NCBI GenBank assembly: GCA_030651305.1
Contig: JAUSCI010000044.1
Span: 1 to 32,951, forward strand
Length of the DNA: 32,951 nt
DNA from: Sulfuritalea sp.
GTDB taxonomy: Bacteria; Pseudomonadota; Gammaproteobacteria; Burkholderiales; Rhodocyclaceae
Direction of reading: 5' to 3'
Shown here: positions 13,934-19,654 of the stretch, in pieces
Layout: each line of letters opens with the position of its first letter
Position numbering within the stretch: the first letter of the stretch is position 1
The notes under the pieces: model-generated
What the model saw: the letters and a program-made list of their open reading frames with translations, nothing else
Databases searched by the model: none
Told to the model about the DNA's origin: nothing
Translations under genes and position numbers: made by a program

Positions 13934-15019
13934 ATGTACAAAAAGATTGTCCTTGGCTTGATCGCCCTGGCGACATTCCTGCCGCTGACATTTGTGCCGA
14001 ACGAGGCCCGCGCCCAGCACCCTGCGGCGTCGGCCGCCGCCGCAAGAATCGATGGCTTCGATGTGGATCCGGTGGCACGGCCGGTGCCGGGCAGCGAACT
14101 GGTGTTTACGCTGTACGGCAGTCCCGGCGGTACCGTGGCGATCCAGATCGGTGGTGCCACGGGGAGTGCGGTTCTGGTGGAAACCGAAGCCGGTGTCTAT
14201 GAAGGCACTTACACCATCCGCAAGCGCGACAGGATCACGACCGCAAGCACGGCCACGGCCAATTTGCGAGTCGGCAACAGGGTGGCCAGCGCCATTCTCG
14301 ACGAGCCGCTGGTCGGCAGAGGCGTGGGCAAACCCAAGGGTCGTCCGCTGATCTCGGCAATGACGCCGAAGATCGACCGCTTCGATGTCGATCCGCCGGC
14401 GAATCTCGCGGCGGGTGAAGAACTGATTCTCACGCTGTCCGGCACTCCCGGCGGGATTGCAAGCGCCCGCATAGCCGGCGTCAAGGGCAAGATCGTGCTG
14501 AGTGAAATCAGGGCCGGCGTGTACGAGGGTAGCTACACCGTCAAGCATCGCGACCGGATTGCAGCCAATGCCGCGGTGACGGGCAATCTCCGCATCGACA
14601 ATCGGGAAGCCAGCGTGGTGCTGGGCCAGTCGCTGGTGGCCGGGCCCAACTATCAGTCGAGCGCTCGCCAGACAGCACGCCTGTGCGTCAATTGCGGCGT
14701 CGTCGAAGCGATCAACGTCGTCGAAGTCAAAGGCCAGGGCAGCTATCTCGGACCCATCGCCGGCGGCGTCGCCGGAGCCTTGCTCGGCAGCCAGGTCGGC
14801 CATGGCTCGAGCAACACGATAGCGACGGTGGTAGGTGCCGCAGGCGGCGCCTATGCCGGCAGCGCAATCGAAAAGAGCGTGAAGACGACCAAGCACTATG
14901 AAGTGGTCGTGCGTCTCGAAAACGGCGGCTCCAAGACATTTTCCTATGCGGCGCAACCGGGGTTTGCAGTCGGCACCCGGGTCAAGGTCGCCAACGGCAC
15001 GCTGACCGTCGTTCAGTAG
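13934..15019 (+). CDS. Exported two-repeat protein with glycine-zipper domain
   Basis: Exported protein of 361 residues, probably periplasmic or outer-membrane associated. Signal peptide 1-27 ends ARA-Q. Two tandem homologous units follow at about 40-130 and 143-232. Each starts (R/K)IDxFDVDP, continues GxELxxTLxGxPGG, and ends AGVYEGxYTxxxRDRI. Next comes a conserved Cys pair in RLCVNCGVV, then a glycine-zipper 2TM segment (IAGGVAGALLGSQVGHGSSNTIATVVGAAGGAYAGSAIEK, split by a short loop) and a beta-rich tail (YEVVVRLENGGSKTF). The last part resembles SlyB/17-kDa antigen-type proteins; I do not recognise the repeat unit. The ATG at 13934 has GAGGAG 7 bases upstream; a TTG two codons earlier is less likely. 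It follows CsbD closely and belongs to the envelope-stress island. Confidence 0.87.
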   Translation: MYKKIVLGLIALATFLPLTFVPNEARAQHPAASAAAARIDGFDVDPVARPVPGSELVFTLYGSPGGTVAIQIGGATGSAVLVETEAGVYEGTYTIRKRDRITTASTATANLRVGNRVASAILDEPLVGRGVGKPKGRPLISAMTPKIDRFDVDPPANLAAGEELILTLSGTPGGIASARIAGVKGKIVLSEIRAGVYEGSYTVKHRDRIAANAAVTGNLRIDNREASVVLGQSLVAGPNYQSSARQTARLCVNCGVVEAINVVEVKGQGSYLGPIAGGVAGALLGSQVGHGSSNTIATVVGAAGGAYAGSAIEKSVKTTKHYEVVVRLENGGSKTFSYAAQPGFAVGTRVKVANGTLTVVQ

Positions 15020-15078
15020 AAATCCGCAAGAAACAGTTCCCGTATTCCAATGCTGCAATTACGCAAAGAGGTCAGCAA

Positions 15079-15228
15079 ATGCTCTACACAATCGCCGTCG
15101 TTCTGATCGTCCTGTGGCTGCTCGGTCTGGTCACGTCGACCACCATAGGCGGCTTCATCCACGTCCTTCTGGTGATTGCCATCGTTGTGGTCCTGCTGCG
15201 GATCATCAGCGGGCGCAAGGTGATCTAG
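15079..15228 (+). CDS. Lmo0937/DUF5670-like small membrane protein
   Basis: A 49-residue membrane protein with two hydrophobic helices: MLYTIAVVLIVLWLLGLV and FIHVLLVIAIVVVLLRII. They are separated by TSTTIGG, and the tail is basic (SGRKVI). Length and pattern match the lmo0937/DUF5670 family, which often sits among CsbD and BON stress genes. AGAGG 8 bases before the ATG supports the start. Function unknown; a membrane-stress peptide is inferred from context. Confidence 0.85.
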   Translation: MLYTIAVVLIVLWLLGLVTSTTIGGFIHVLLVIAIVVVLLRIISGRKVI

Positions 15229-15242
15229 GCGGCATTCGCCTA

Positions 15243-15258
15243 TGGACGCCAGCGCACA
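15243..15258. promoter_or_regulatory. Degenerate CRP-geometry site before second csbD
   Basis: TGGACG-CCAG-CGCACA: the right half is perfect and the left half has two mismatches to TGTGCG. It lies 101 bases before the second CsbD start. It is too weak to call on its own and is listed because strong copies occur nearby. Confidence 0.3.
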
Positions 15259-15358
15259 GAGCGCGTCGAAACTTGTGTCTAGTCTTATCTGCGGTGAGCA
15301 CTGAACACAAATTCTGCGCCACCAAATTTTACTTACCAGCAACCATCAGGAGAAAGCC

Positions 15359-15535
15359 ATGAACAAGGATCAAAGCAAAGGCCGTGTCGAAGAAGTAAAG
15401 GGCAAGGTAAAGCAAGTCGCCGGCATCGTAACCGGCGACAAGAACCTGGAGCACAAGGGCAAGATTCAAAGCGTGAAGGGCGAGGCTCAGGCCGTCTATG
15501 GCGATCTGAAAGCCGATATCAAGAAGGCCAGCTAA
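15359..15535 (+). CDS. CsbD-like stress protein, second copy
   Basis: A 58-residue hydrophilic protein of the CsbD family: MNKDQSKGRVEEVKGKVKQ, then VAGIVTGDKNLEHKGKIQSVKGEAQAVYGDL. Unlike the first CsbD it follows the common short form rich in Lys and Gly, with the repeated K-G-K/E helix pattern. AGGAG 7 bases before the ATG decides the start. A 130-base gap with a weak CRP-geometry site precedes it, and the BON gene follows after 55 bases, probably on the same transcript. The family is induced by general and osmotic stress in several bacteria; its molecular role is not known. Confidence 0.88.
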   Translation: MNKDQSKGRVEEVKGKVKQVAGIVTGDKNLEHKGKIQSVKGEAQAVYGDLKADIKKAS

Positions 15536-15590
15536 GACGGGCATCCGTCCGCCTGCTGATCCTCGACTACCAACCAATAAAGGAAAGACC

Positions 15591-15953
15591 ATGAACAACA
15601 AATTCAAGCTCACCTCAATCGCGGCTGCGATTGTCCTCGCCTTCAGCGCCAATGCAATGGCGGCATCCGATGTGGCGAAAGACGAAGCGCAGGCGGCCGC
15701 ACCGGCAGCCAAGAAGGAATCCGTGGGTGCCTACGTCGATGACGCGGTCATCACCGGCAAGTTGAAGGCCCTGATACTGGAAGAATCTTCGCTCAAGTCG
15801 GCCGAAATCAACGTCGAAACCTACAAGGGCATCGTGCAGCTGACCGGCTTCGTCGGTTCCCGCGCCAATATCAACAAGGCCGTCAAGATTGCGCGCAGCG
15901 TCAAGGGCGTGAAATCCGTCAAGAACGACATGGTCGTCAAAGGCACGCAGTAA
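15591..15953 (+). CDS. BON-domain periplasmic protein (OsmY-like)
   Basis: Exported protein of 120 residues. Signal peptide MNNKFKLTSIAAAIVLAFSA then NAMA-A (about 24 residues). A single BON domain at about 45-118 shows DDAVITGKLKALILEESSLKSAEINVET, the glycine of YKGIVQLTGFVGS, and AVKIARSVKGVKSVKNDM. BON domains bind phospholipid and support envelope integrity. OsmY has two; this has one, which is common. AAAGGAAAG before the ATG supports the start. It sits between CsbD and a hypothetical gene and is followed by a stem-loop. Confidence 0.9.
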   Translation: MNNKFKLTSIAAAIVLAFSANAMAASDVAKDEAQAAAPAAKKESVGAYVDDAVITGKLKALILEESSLKSAEINVETYKGIVQLTGFVGSRANINKAVKIARSVKGVKSVKNDMVVKGTQ

Positions 15954-15969
15954 TCCGCATCGTCGCCAA

Positions 15970-16000
15970 CGGTTCCCCGACCGTTTTGGTCCGGGGACCG
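15970..16000 (+). terminator. Stem-loop after BON gene
   Basis: A 13-position stem (CGGTTCCCCGACC with GGTCCGGGGACCG; one mismatch, one wobble) with loop GTTTT, 17 bases after the stop. No T-run follows, so termination is uncertain. Confidence 0.4.
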
Positions 16001-16037
16001 TGGCCTGAATATCAAGGGGCTGCTTCAATGCGGCCCT

Positions 16038-16073
16038 GACTCTCCCGCGAGAGTCGGCGCTGGCGGTACGGCG
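16038..16073 (+). repeat. Dispersed repeat core after BON gene, with palindrome
   Basis: A perfect inverted repeat GACTCTC-N4-GAGAGTC (16038-16055) runs directly into the dispersed core CGGCGCTGGCGGTACGGCG (to 16073). The preceding CTCCCGC corresponds to the ATCCCGC before the core in the two copies next to the DUF559 elements. Confidence 0.65.
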
Positions 16074-16138
16074 CCTGCGAGATGGCAACGCGACGTGTGT
16101 GGTTCGCAAGCGTCTTCACGTGACTCAGGAGTCATGCC

Positions 16139-16444
16139 ATGAAAGCGATGAATGAATTCGAATCGGTGCTGGCGATCGCCGCCCTGATACTCGCTGTCTG
16201 CGCAACCATGGACATTCCGCTGGCTGGTGGGCCCAATGCCGCAGCCGGCAGATCGGGCAGCGATTACCCCGGATATAGCGTGATGCCTTCGCTCGAAGCC
16301 GCCAGGCAGGAAGCCACTGACACTGCCGCCAGTGATGCGGCGGAGCAACCCTTGGCGATGGCGAGCCGGGAAGCCGACAACAGTTCGTCGCACGCGCCGG
16401 CAATGCGGGCGCACCGGTCCCGGCAGAAGCTGGCCTCATGGTGA
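16139..16444 (+). CDS. Hypothetical small exported or anchored protein
   Basis: Unrecognised protein of 101 residues. An N-terminal hydrophobic stretch (VLAIAALILAVCATMDIPLA) could be a signal peptide or single anchor. The rest is low-complexity, Ala/Ser-rich and hydrophilic (AARQEATDTAASDAAEQPLAM), ending in a basic tail (RAHRSRQKLASW). AGGAG 7 bases before the ATG supports translation. That Shine-Dalgarno sequence lies inside the dyad TGACTC-AG-GAGTCA (16121-16134). It stands between the BON and OmpA genes of the stress island. No function is proposed. Confidence 0.6.
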   Translation: MKAMNEFESVLAIAALILAVCATMDIPLAGGPNAAAGRSGSDYPGYSVMPSLEAARQEATDTAASDAAEQPLAMASREADNSSSHAPAMRAHRSRQKLASW

Positions 16445-16463
16445 ATTCCCTGATTGCGTTCTG

Positions 16464-16479
16464 TGTGCGACAACGTACA
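16464..16479. promoter_or_regulatory. CRP-geometry site upstream of ompA-like gene
   Basis: TGTGCG-ACAA-CGTACA, one mismatch from the TGTGCG-N4-CGCACA consensus. It lies 211 bases before the OmpA-domain gene in a 245-base gap with no other recognised feature. Confidence 0.5.
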
Positions 16480-16689
16480 GAGAACATTCAAGAATCAATC
16501 GATCATGGTCGCAATGATCGGTTGGCCGCAATGTAAATCGGACACATTGTTTTTGCATCACGTGGCCGGCAACTGGTTCAGATCGATTCGCAGTGACTGT
16601 CGGTATTTCCCCCGCTTCTGCAGACAGCCGAAAGAACGAAGAAAACCGAAGGCGGAGATCGACACACCTTTTATGGATCGGAAATCATC

Positions 16690-17385
16690 ATGACCTATGC
16701 ATTAATCACGAAGCAAATGACCCTGGCCGTATCGTGCGCTCTGGCGTTCGGTCTGGTATCGGGCGCAGCAAGCGCGCAATCCGGCACGGCGAACAAGTCG
16801 GGCTACGCCATTGACCAGCGCAACGAGGTAGTCAAGAGCGGAACCGGCCTGTGCTGGCGTACCGGCTCCTGGACCCCTGCGCTGGCGATCGAGGAATGTG
16901 ATCCAGACCTGGTGAAAAAGCCGGTCGCCGCCATGCCTGCGCCAAGACAGATTGCCGCAGCGCCGGCAGCAGCGCCGGTCTTCGCGCCGAAGCCGGCATC
17001 CCATCGCGTAAAACTCGACGCCGACACGCTGTTCGACTTCGACAAGGCGGATCTGCGTCCCGCCGGTCGCGCGGCGCTGGATGATTTCGTTGCCAAGAGC
17101 AAGGATATCAAGCCGGAAGTGATCATGGCCATCGGCCATGCCGACCGTTTCGGCTCGGACGCCTACAACCAGAATCTGTCCGAGCAACGTGCCGCGACGG
17201 TAAAGGCCTATCTGGTCAGCAAGGGCATCGAACCGAATCGTGTGTATACCGAAGGCAAGGGCGAGACGCAGCCTTTGACCAAAGCGGGTGACTGCCTCGG
17301 CGCCAAGAGCGCAAAGGTGATTGCCTGCCTGCAACCGGACCGTCACGTCGATATCGAAGTGGTGGGTACCTCGACCGTCAACTAG
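16690..17385 (+). CDS. OmpA-family peptidoglycan-binding outer-membrane protein
   Basis: Exported protein of 231 residues. Signal sequence about 1-29 (MTLAVSCALAFGLVSGAASA), then a short region with paired Cys (LCWRTGSW, IEECDPDL). An Ala/Pro linker precedes a C-terminal OmpA/MotB domain at about 108-228. Landmarks are LDADTLFDFDKADLRPAGRAAL, IMAIGHADRFGSDAYN and NLSEQRAATVKAYLVSKGI. Residues in the NLSEQRA helix and the Asp of GHADR type position are where the family binds diaminopimelate of peptidoglycan. There is no N-terminal eight-strand barrel, so it resembles small OmpA-like tethers rather than full OmpA. The Shine-Dalgarno sequence is weak (CGGAAA); a start nine codons later is possible. 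A second Cys pair (GDCLGAKSAKVIACLQ) inside the domain is typical of many betaproteobacterial members. Confidence 0.9.
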   Translation: MTYALITKQMTLAVSCALAFGLVSGAASAQSGTANKSGYAIDQRNEVVKSGTGLCWRTGSWTPALAIEECDPDLVKKPVAAMPAPRQIAAAPAAAPVFAPKPASHRVKLDADTLFDFDKADLRPAGRAALDDFVAKSKDIKPEVIMAIGHADRFGSDAYNQNLSEQRAATVKAYLVSKGIEPNRVYTEGKGETQPLTKAGDCLGAKSAKVIACLQPDRHVDIEVVGTSTVN

Positions 17386-17462
17386 TTGGTCCGCCCGGCG
17401 GCGCATGTCCGGCATGAGCTGCCGATGCATCGCCGCCCGTCTCACTACACAAAGGAATGAAG

Positions 17463-18077
17463 ATGAACAAACTCACCATCAACGCGATCGCACTTGCCGT
17501 CACTCTTGCATTCAGTGCCGGCGCCATGGCTGAAAGCATGTCGAAGGCCGACTACAAGGTGGCCAAGCACAAGATTTCGGTCGAGTACAAGTCCGCCAAG
17601 AGCGCTTGCGGCTCACTGTCGGGCAATGCCAAGGACATCTGCGTGGCCGAGGCCAAGGGCAAGGAGGCGATCTCCAAGGCTGACCTCCGGGCCAGTTACC
17701 AACCCACTGCGAAAACTCATTACGAGGCGCGCGTTGCCCGGGCCGAGTCCGGCTATTCGGTGGCCAAGGAGCGTTGCGACGACAAGGCCGGCACCGCCAA
17801 GGATGTTTGCGTGAAGGAAGCGAATGCGGCGGAAACCACTGCCAAAGCCGACGCCAAGGCGCAGATGAAGATCACGGAAGCGCAAGACATTGCCAACGTG
17901 AAGTCTGCCGACGCGCAGAACGACGCGACCAGGAAGAGTGTTGACGCGCGCCTGGATGCCTCGGCAGAGAAGCGTGACGCCGAGTACGCGGTGGCAAAGG
18001 AAAAGTGCGACACCTACGCCGGTAGCGCCAAGGATAGCTGTGTTAGCCAGGCGAAGGCGCGCTTCGGCAAGTCCTGA
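17463..18077 (+). CDS. Periplasmic protein with three Cys-pair helical repeats
   Basis: Exported protein of 204 residues with a signal peptide (MNKLTINAIALAVTLAFSAG, then AMA-E). The mature part is highly charged, Ala/Lys-rich and predicted helical. Three units recur: AKSACGSLSGNAKDICVAEAK, split here as AKSAC-N10-C; AKERC-DDKAGTAKDVCVKEAN; and AKEKC-DTYAGSAKDSCVSQAK. Each has a Cys pair about ten residues apart that could form a disulfide clasp. Between units two and three is a Lys/Asp/Ala coiled-coil-like stretch. The ATG at 17463 is chosen because AAGGA lies 6 bases upstream; the ATG at 17457 touches that site. The protein is of a type seen in betaproteobacterial stress clusters, but I know of no function. 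It lies between the OmpA gene and a small lipoprotein gene. Confidence 0.83.
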   Translation: MNKLTINAIALAVTLAFSAGAMAESMSKADYKVAKHKISVEYKSAKSACGSLSGNAKDICVAEAKGKEAISKADLRASYQPTAKTHYEARVARAESGYSVAKERCDDKAGTAKDVCVKEANAAETTAKADAKAQMKITEAQDIANVKSADAQNDATRKSVDARLDASAEKRDAEYAVAKEKCDTYAGSAKDSCVSQAKARFGKS

Positions 18078-18136
18078 TTCGCAAGAGAACAAACCCGTAG
18101 CACCTGAAACTCAATGTTCGACAAAGAGGTAATCCA

Positions 18137-18352
18137 ATGAAAACCACACAACGATTCACACTCAGCGCAATTGCTGTTGTAGCGATGCTCGGCTTGGGCG
18201 GTTGCGCCGGCATGTCGGCGCAGGAAAAGAACACCGCCATCGGCGCCGGAGTAGGCGCCATCGGCGGTTCAGTTCTTACCGGCGGCAGCACTATGGGCAC
18301 GGTCGGCGGTGCAGCAGTGGGCGGCGTTATCGGCCACGAAATGAATAAGTAA
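18137..18352 (+). CDS. OsmB-like glycine-zipper lipoprotein
   Basis: A 71-residue lipoprotein. Signal peptide with lipobox LGGC (Cys about residue 23; next residue Ala, favouring outer-membrane sorting). The mature part is a glycine zipper: NTAIGAGVGAIGGSVLTGGS then MGTVGGAAVGGVIGHEMNK. Size and pattern match OsmB-type osmotically induced lipoproteins. AGAGG about 8 bases before the ATG supports the start. It sits among other stress-type envelope genes. A 20-bp perfect inverted repeat follows 61 bases after the stop. Confidence 0.88.
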   Translation: MKTTQRFTLSAIAVVAMLGLGGCAGMSAQEKNTAIGAGVGAIGGSVLTGGSTMGTVGGAAVGGVIGHEMNK

Positions 18353-18413
18353 TGATCGGCCCGCGATGCGCCTCGCCTGAACGGGCAGCGTGTCGCGGTC
18401 ACCGACTTTCCCC

Positions 18414-18458
18414 GTCCCAAAGCATGAGCGACCGAACGGGTCGCTCATGCTTTGGGAC
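18414..18458 (+). repeat. Perfect 20-bp inverted repeat in lipoprotein leader
   Basis: Arms 18414-18433 and 18439-18458 are perfectly complementary over 20 bases with a 5-base loop (GAACG). The repeat lies after the OsmB-like gene and ends four bases before the AGGAG of the next small lipoprotein gene. No T-run follows on either strand. It could be a terminator, an mRNA stability or translation-control hairpin, or an operator. Confidence 0.8.
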
Positions 18459-18473
18459 CAACAGGAGATGAAA

Positions 18474-18671
18474 ATGATGAAACTCCCGAAGACCGCCAGG
18501 GCGGTCGTTGTGCTGGGTGCCATGCTCGCGGCGCTGGCCGCCTGCCAGAAGCAGGAAGGACCGGCAGAGCGCGCCGGCAAGGAGGCCGACAAGGCCGTCG
18601 AGAATGTCGGAAAGCAGATCGAAAAGGTCGGCGATAACATTCAGGATGCGGCAAAGGGCAACAAGAAGTAG
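18474..18671 (+). CDS. Small entericidin-like lipoprotein
   Basis: A 65-residue lipoprotein. The signal peptide ends in a lipobox-like LAAC (VVVLGAMLAALAAC), followed by QKQEGPAERAGKEADKAVENV and GKQIEKVGDNIQDAAKGNKK, an amphipathic Lys/Glu/Ala helix. The layout resembles entericidin-type and other small stress lipoproteins. The ATG at 18474 is preferred: AGGAG lies 6 bases upstream, and the ATG at 18468 touches that site; ATG 18477 is a further option. The 20-bp inverted repeat just upstream could hide or expose this Shine-Dalgarno sequence. It is convergent with the L,D-transpeptidase gene. Confidence 0.8.
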   Translation: MMKLPKTARAVVVLGAMLAALAACQKQEGPAERAGKEADKAVENVGKQIEKVGDNIQDAAKGNKK

Positions 18672-18699
18672 TCGCGTTGCCGAAGTATTCCGAACGTCG

Positions 18700-18740
18700 A
18701 AAAAAGCAGGCCCCCGGATCCATGCGAGAACCGGGGGCCT
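18700..18740 (-). terminator. Intrinsic terminator of the tps/L,D-transpeptidase set
   Basis: Stem AGGCCCCCGG/CCGGGGGCCT (18708-18717 with 18731-18740). Read on the minus strand it is followed by GC and six T residues (18705-18700). This is a typical rho-independent terminator for the minus-strand genes ending at 18862. Confidence 0.85.
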
Positions 18741-18818
18741 AAGGCGCCCGTTGATTTCGGGGAAAAATCGAACGGGCGGGGAGGAGCGATGCAATTGTCT
18801 CCGGTTCCGTCGCCGACG

Positions 18819-18838
18819 TATGTGCGCCACCGCACATA
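18819..18838. promoter_or_regulatory. Perfect 20-bp CRP-geometry palindrome
   Basis: TATGTGCG-CCAC-CGCACATA, the most perfect member of the window's recurring motif (8+4+8). It lies between convergent genes, between the L,D-transpeptidase stop and its terminator, so it is not in an obvious promoter. Confidence 0.65.
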
Positions 18839-18861
18839 AGAAGACAACAGGCCAGGCGCAA

Positions 18862-19620
18862 TTACCTGAGACCGGTGTGCTCGACCTCATACGAACCAAA
18901 GAAACCGCTGACCGGCCTGGTTTCCGGCAGCACATAGACGATGCCGTTCGTCCCGCTGAATGCCGGATGCACCACGGTCTCAAAAAACTTCGCCGGAACA
19001 TTGATGCAGCCGTAGGAAATGCGGTTGTCGAGCGGCGTCGGGCTGGCCAGTCGTTGCAGGCGGCGTTCCTCGGGTTTGGCGCTGACCACGGGATGCATGG
19101 AGACCGCGCCGTCGTAATCCACCCAGAGAATTTCCTTGCCGCCCAGGTTGCGGTCGAGTGCGGCGACGAAGCGGCCGGCCGGCGTCGTGCGTTCCTCGGG
19201 GCGGATGCTCGACAGCGGTCGGTCGCCGATGCCCGGAGTGGCGTCATCACCCACGGCCAGGCCCAGCAGCGCCGGGCTGGCGCCACGCAGCCGCGCGTCG
19301 GCAGCGAAGACAAAGACCCTGGCGTTCTTCTTGTCGATAATGGCGAACGGCATGTTGCGATTGTCACCGGAATCGGCGATCCAATCGGCCATGTAGCGGG
19401 TATCCCGGGATGCGATCTCGCGCTCGAAGTTCGCCCGTCTTGGACGGTGGCCGACCGCCGGTGCAGGTTCGGCAGGTGCCGGGGTCGCTGCGCCATCCAG
19501 CGCGGACAAGGGGCGGCTCAGGACAAACGAGTGTACGGCGTTATCGGCCGCGAGCGCCGGGTGCCGGAGCAAACCGGCGACGAGCAGGCCAAGGCAGATC
19601 GCACTGGCCCTGGTTCGCAT
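18862..19620 (-). CDS. L,D-transpeptidase (YkuD domain)
   Basis: Exported cell-wall enzyme of 252 residues that should form or exchange 3-3 peptidoglycan cross-links or attach proteins to peptidoglycan. Signal peptide about 1-24 (ICLGLLVAGLLRHPALAA). The YkuD catalytic region carries His176 in AVSMHPVV and the active Cys205 in RISYGCINVP, with the TTPAGRF segment typical of the fold before them. The ATG at 19620 begins just before the signal peptide; its Shine-Dalgarno support is weak, as AGGAGG lies about 26 bases upstream, near the end of tpsA. It starts 34 bases after the tpsA stop on the same strand and ends before a clear terminator, so it is probably the last gene of a tpsB-tpsA-ldt transcript. 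The linkage with TPS secretion is unusual. Confidence 0.9.
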   Translation of the reverse strand: MRTRASAICLGLLVAGLLRHPALAADNAVHSFVLSRPLSALDGAATPAPAEPAPAVGHRPRRANFEREIASRDTRYMADWIADSGDNRNMPFAIIDKKNARVFVFAADARLRGASPALLGLAVGDDATPGIGDRPLSSIRPEERTTPAGRFVAALDRNLGGKEILWVDYDGAVSMHPVVSAKPEERRLQRLASPTPLDNRISYGCINVPAKFFETVVHPAFSGTNGIVYVLPETRPVSGFFGSYEVEHTGLR

Positions 19621-19654
19621 GGTCAGATGACCGGCGCAACGCGGCCTCCTGCCC

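Noticed and set aside
17397-17437. GGCGGCG/CGCCGCC pairing after the OmpA gene as a terminator
   Set aside because: The loop is about 27 bases and no T-run follows; the pairing may be a composition effect.
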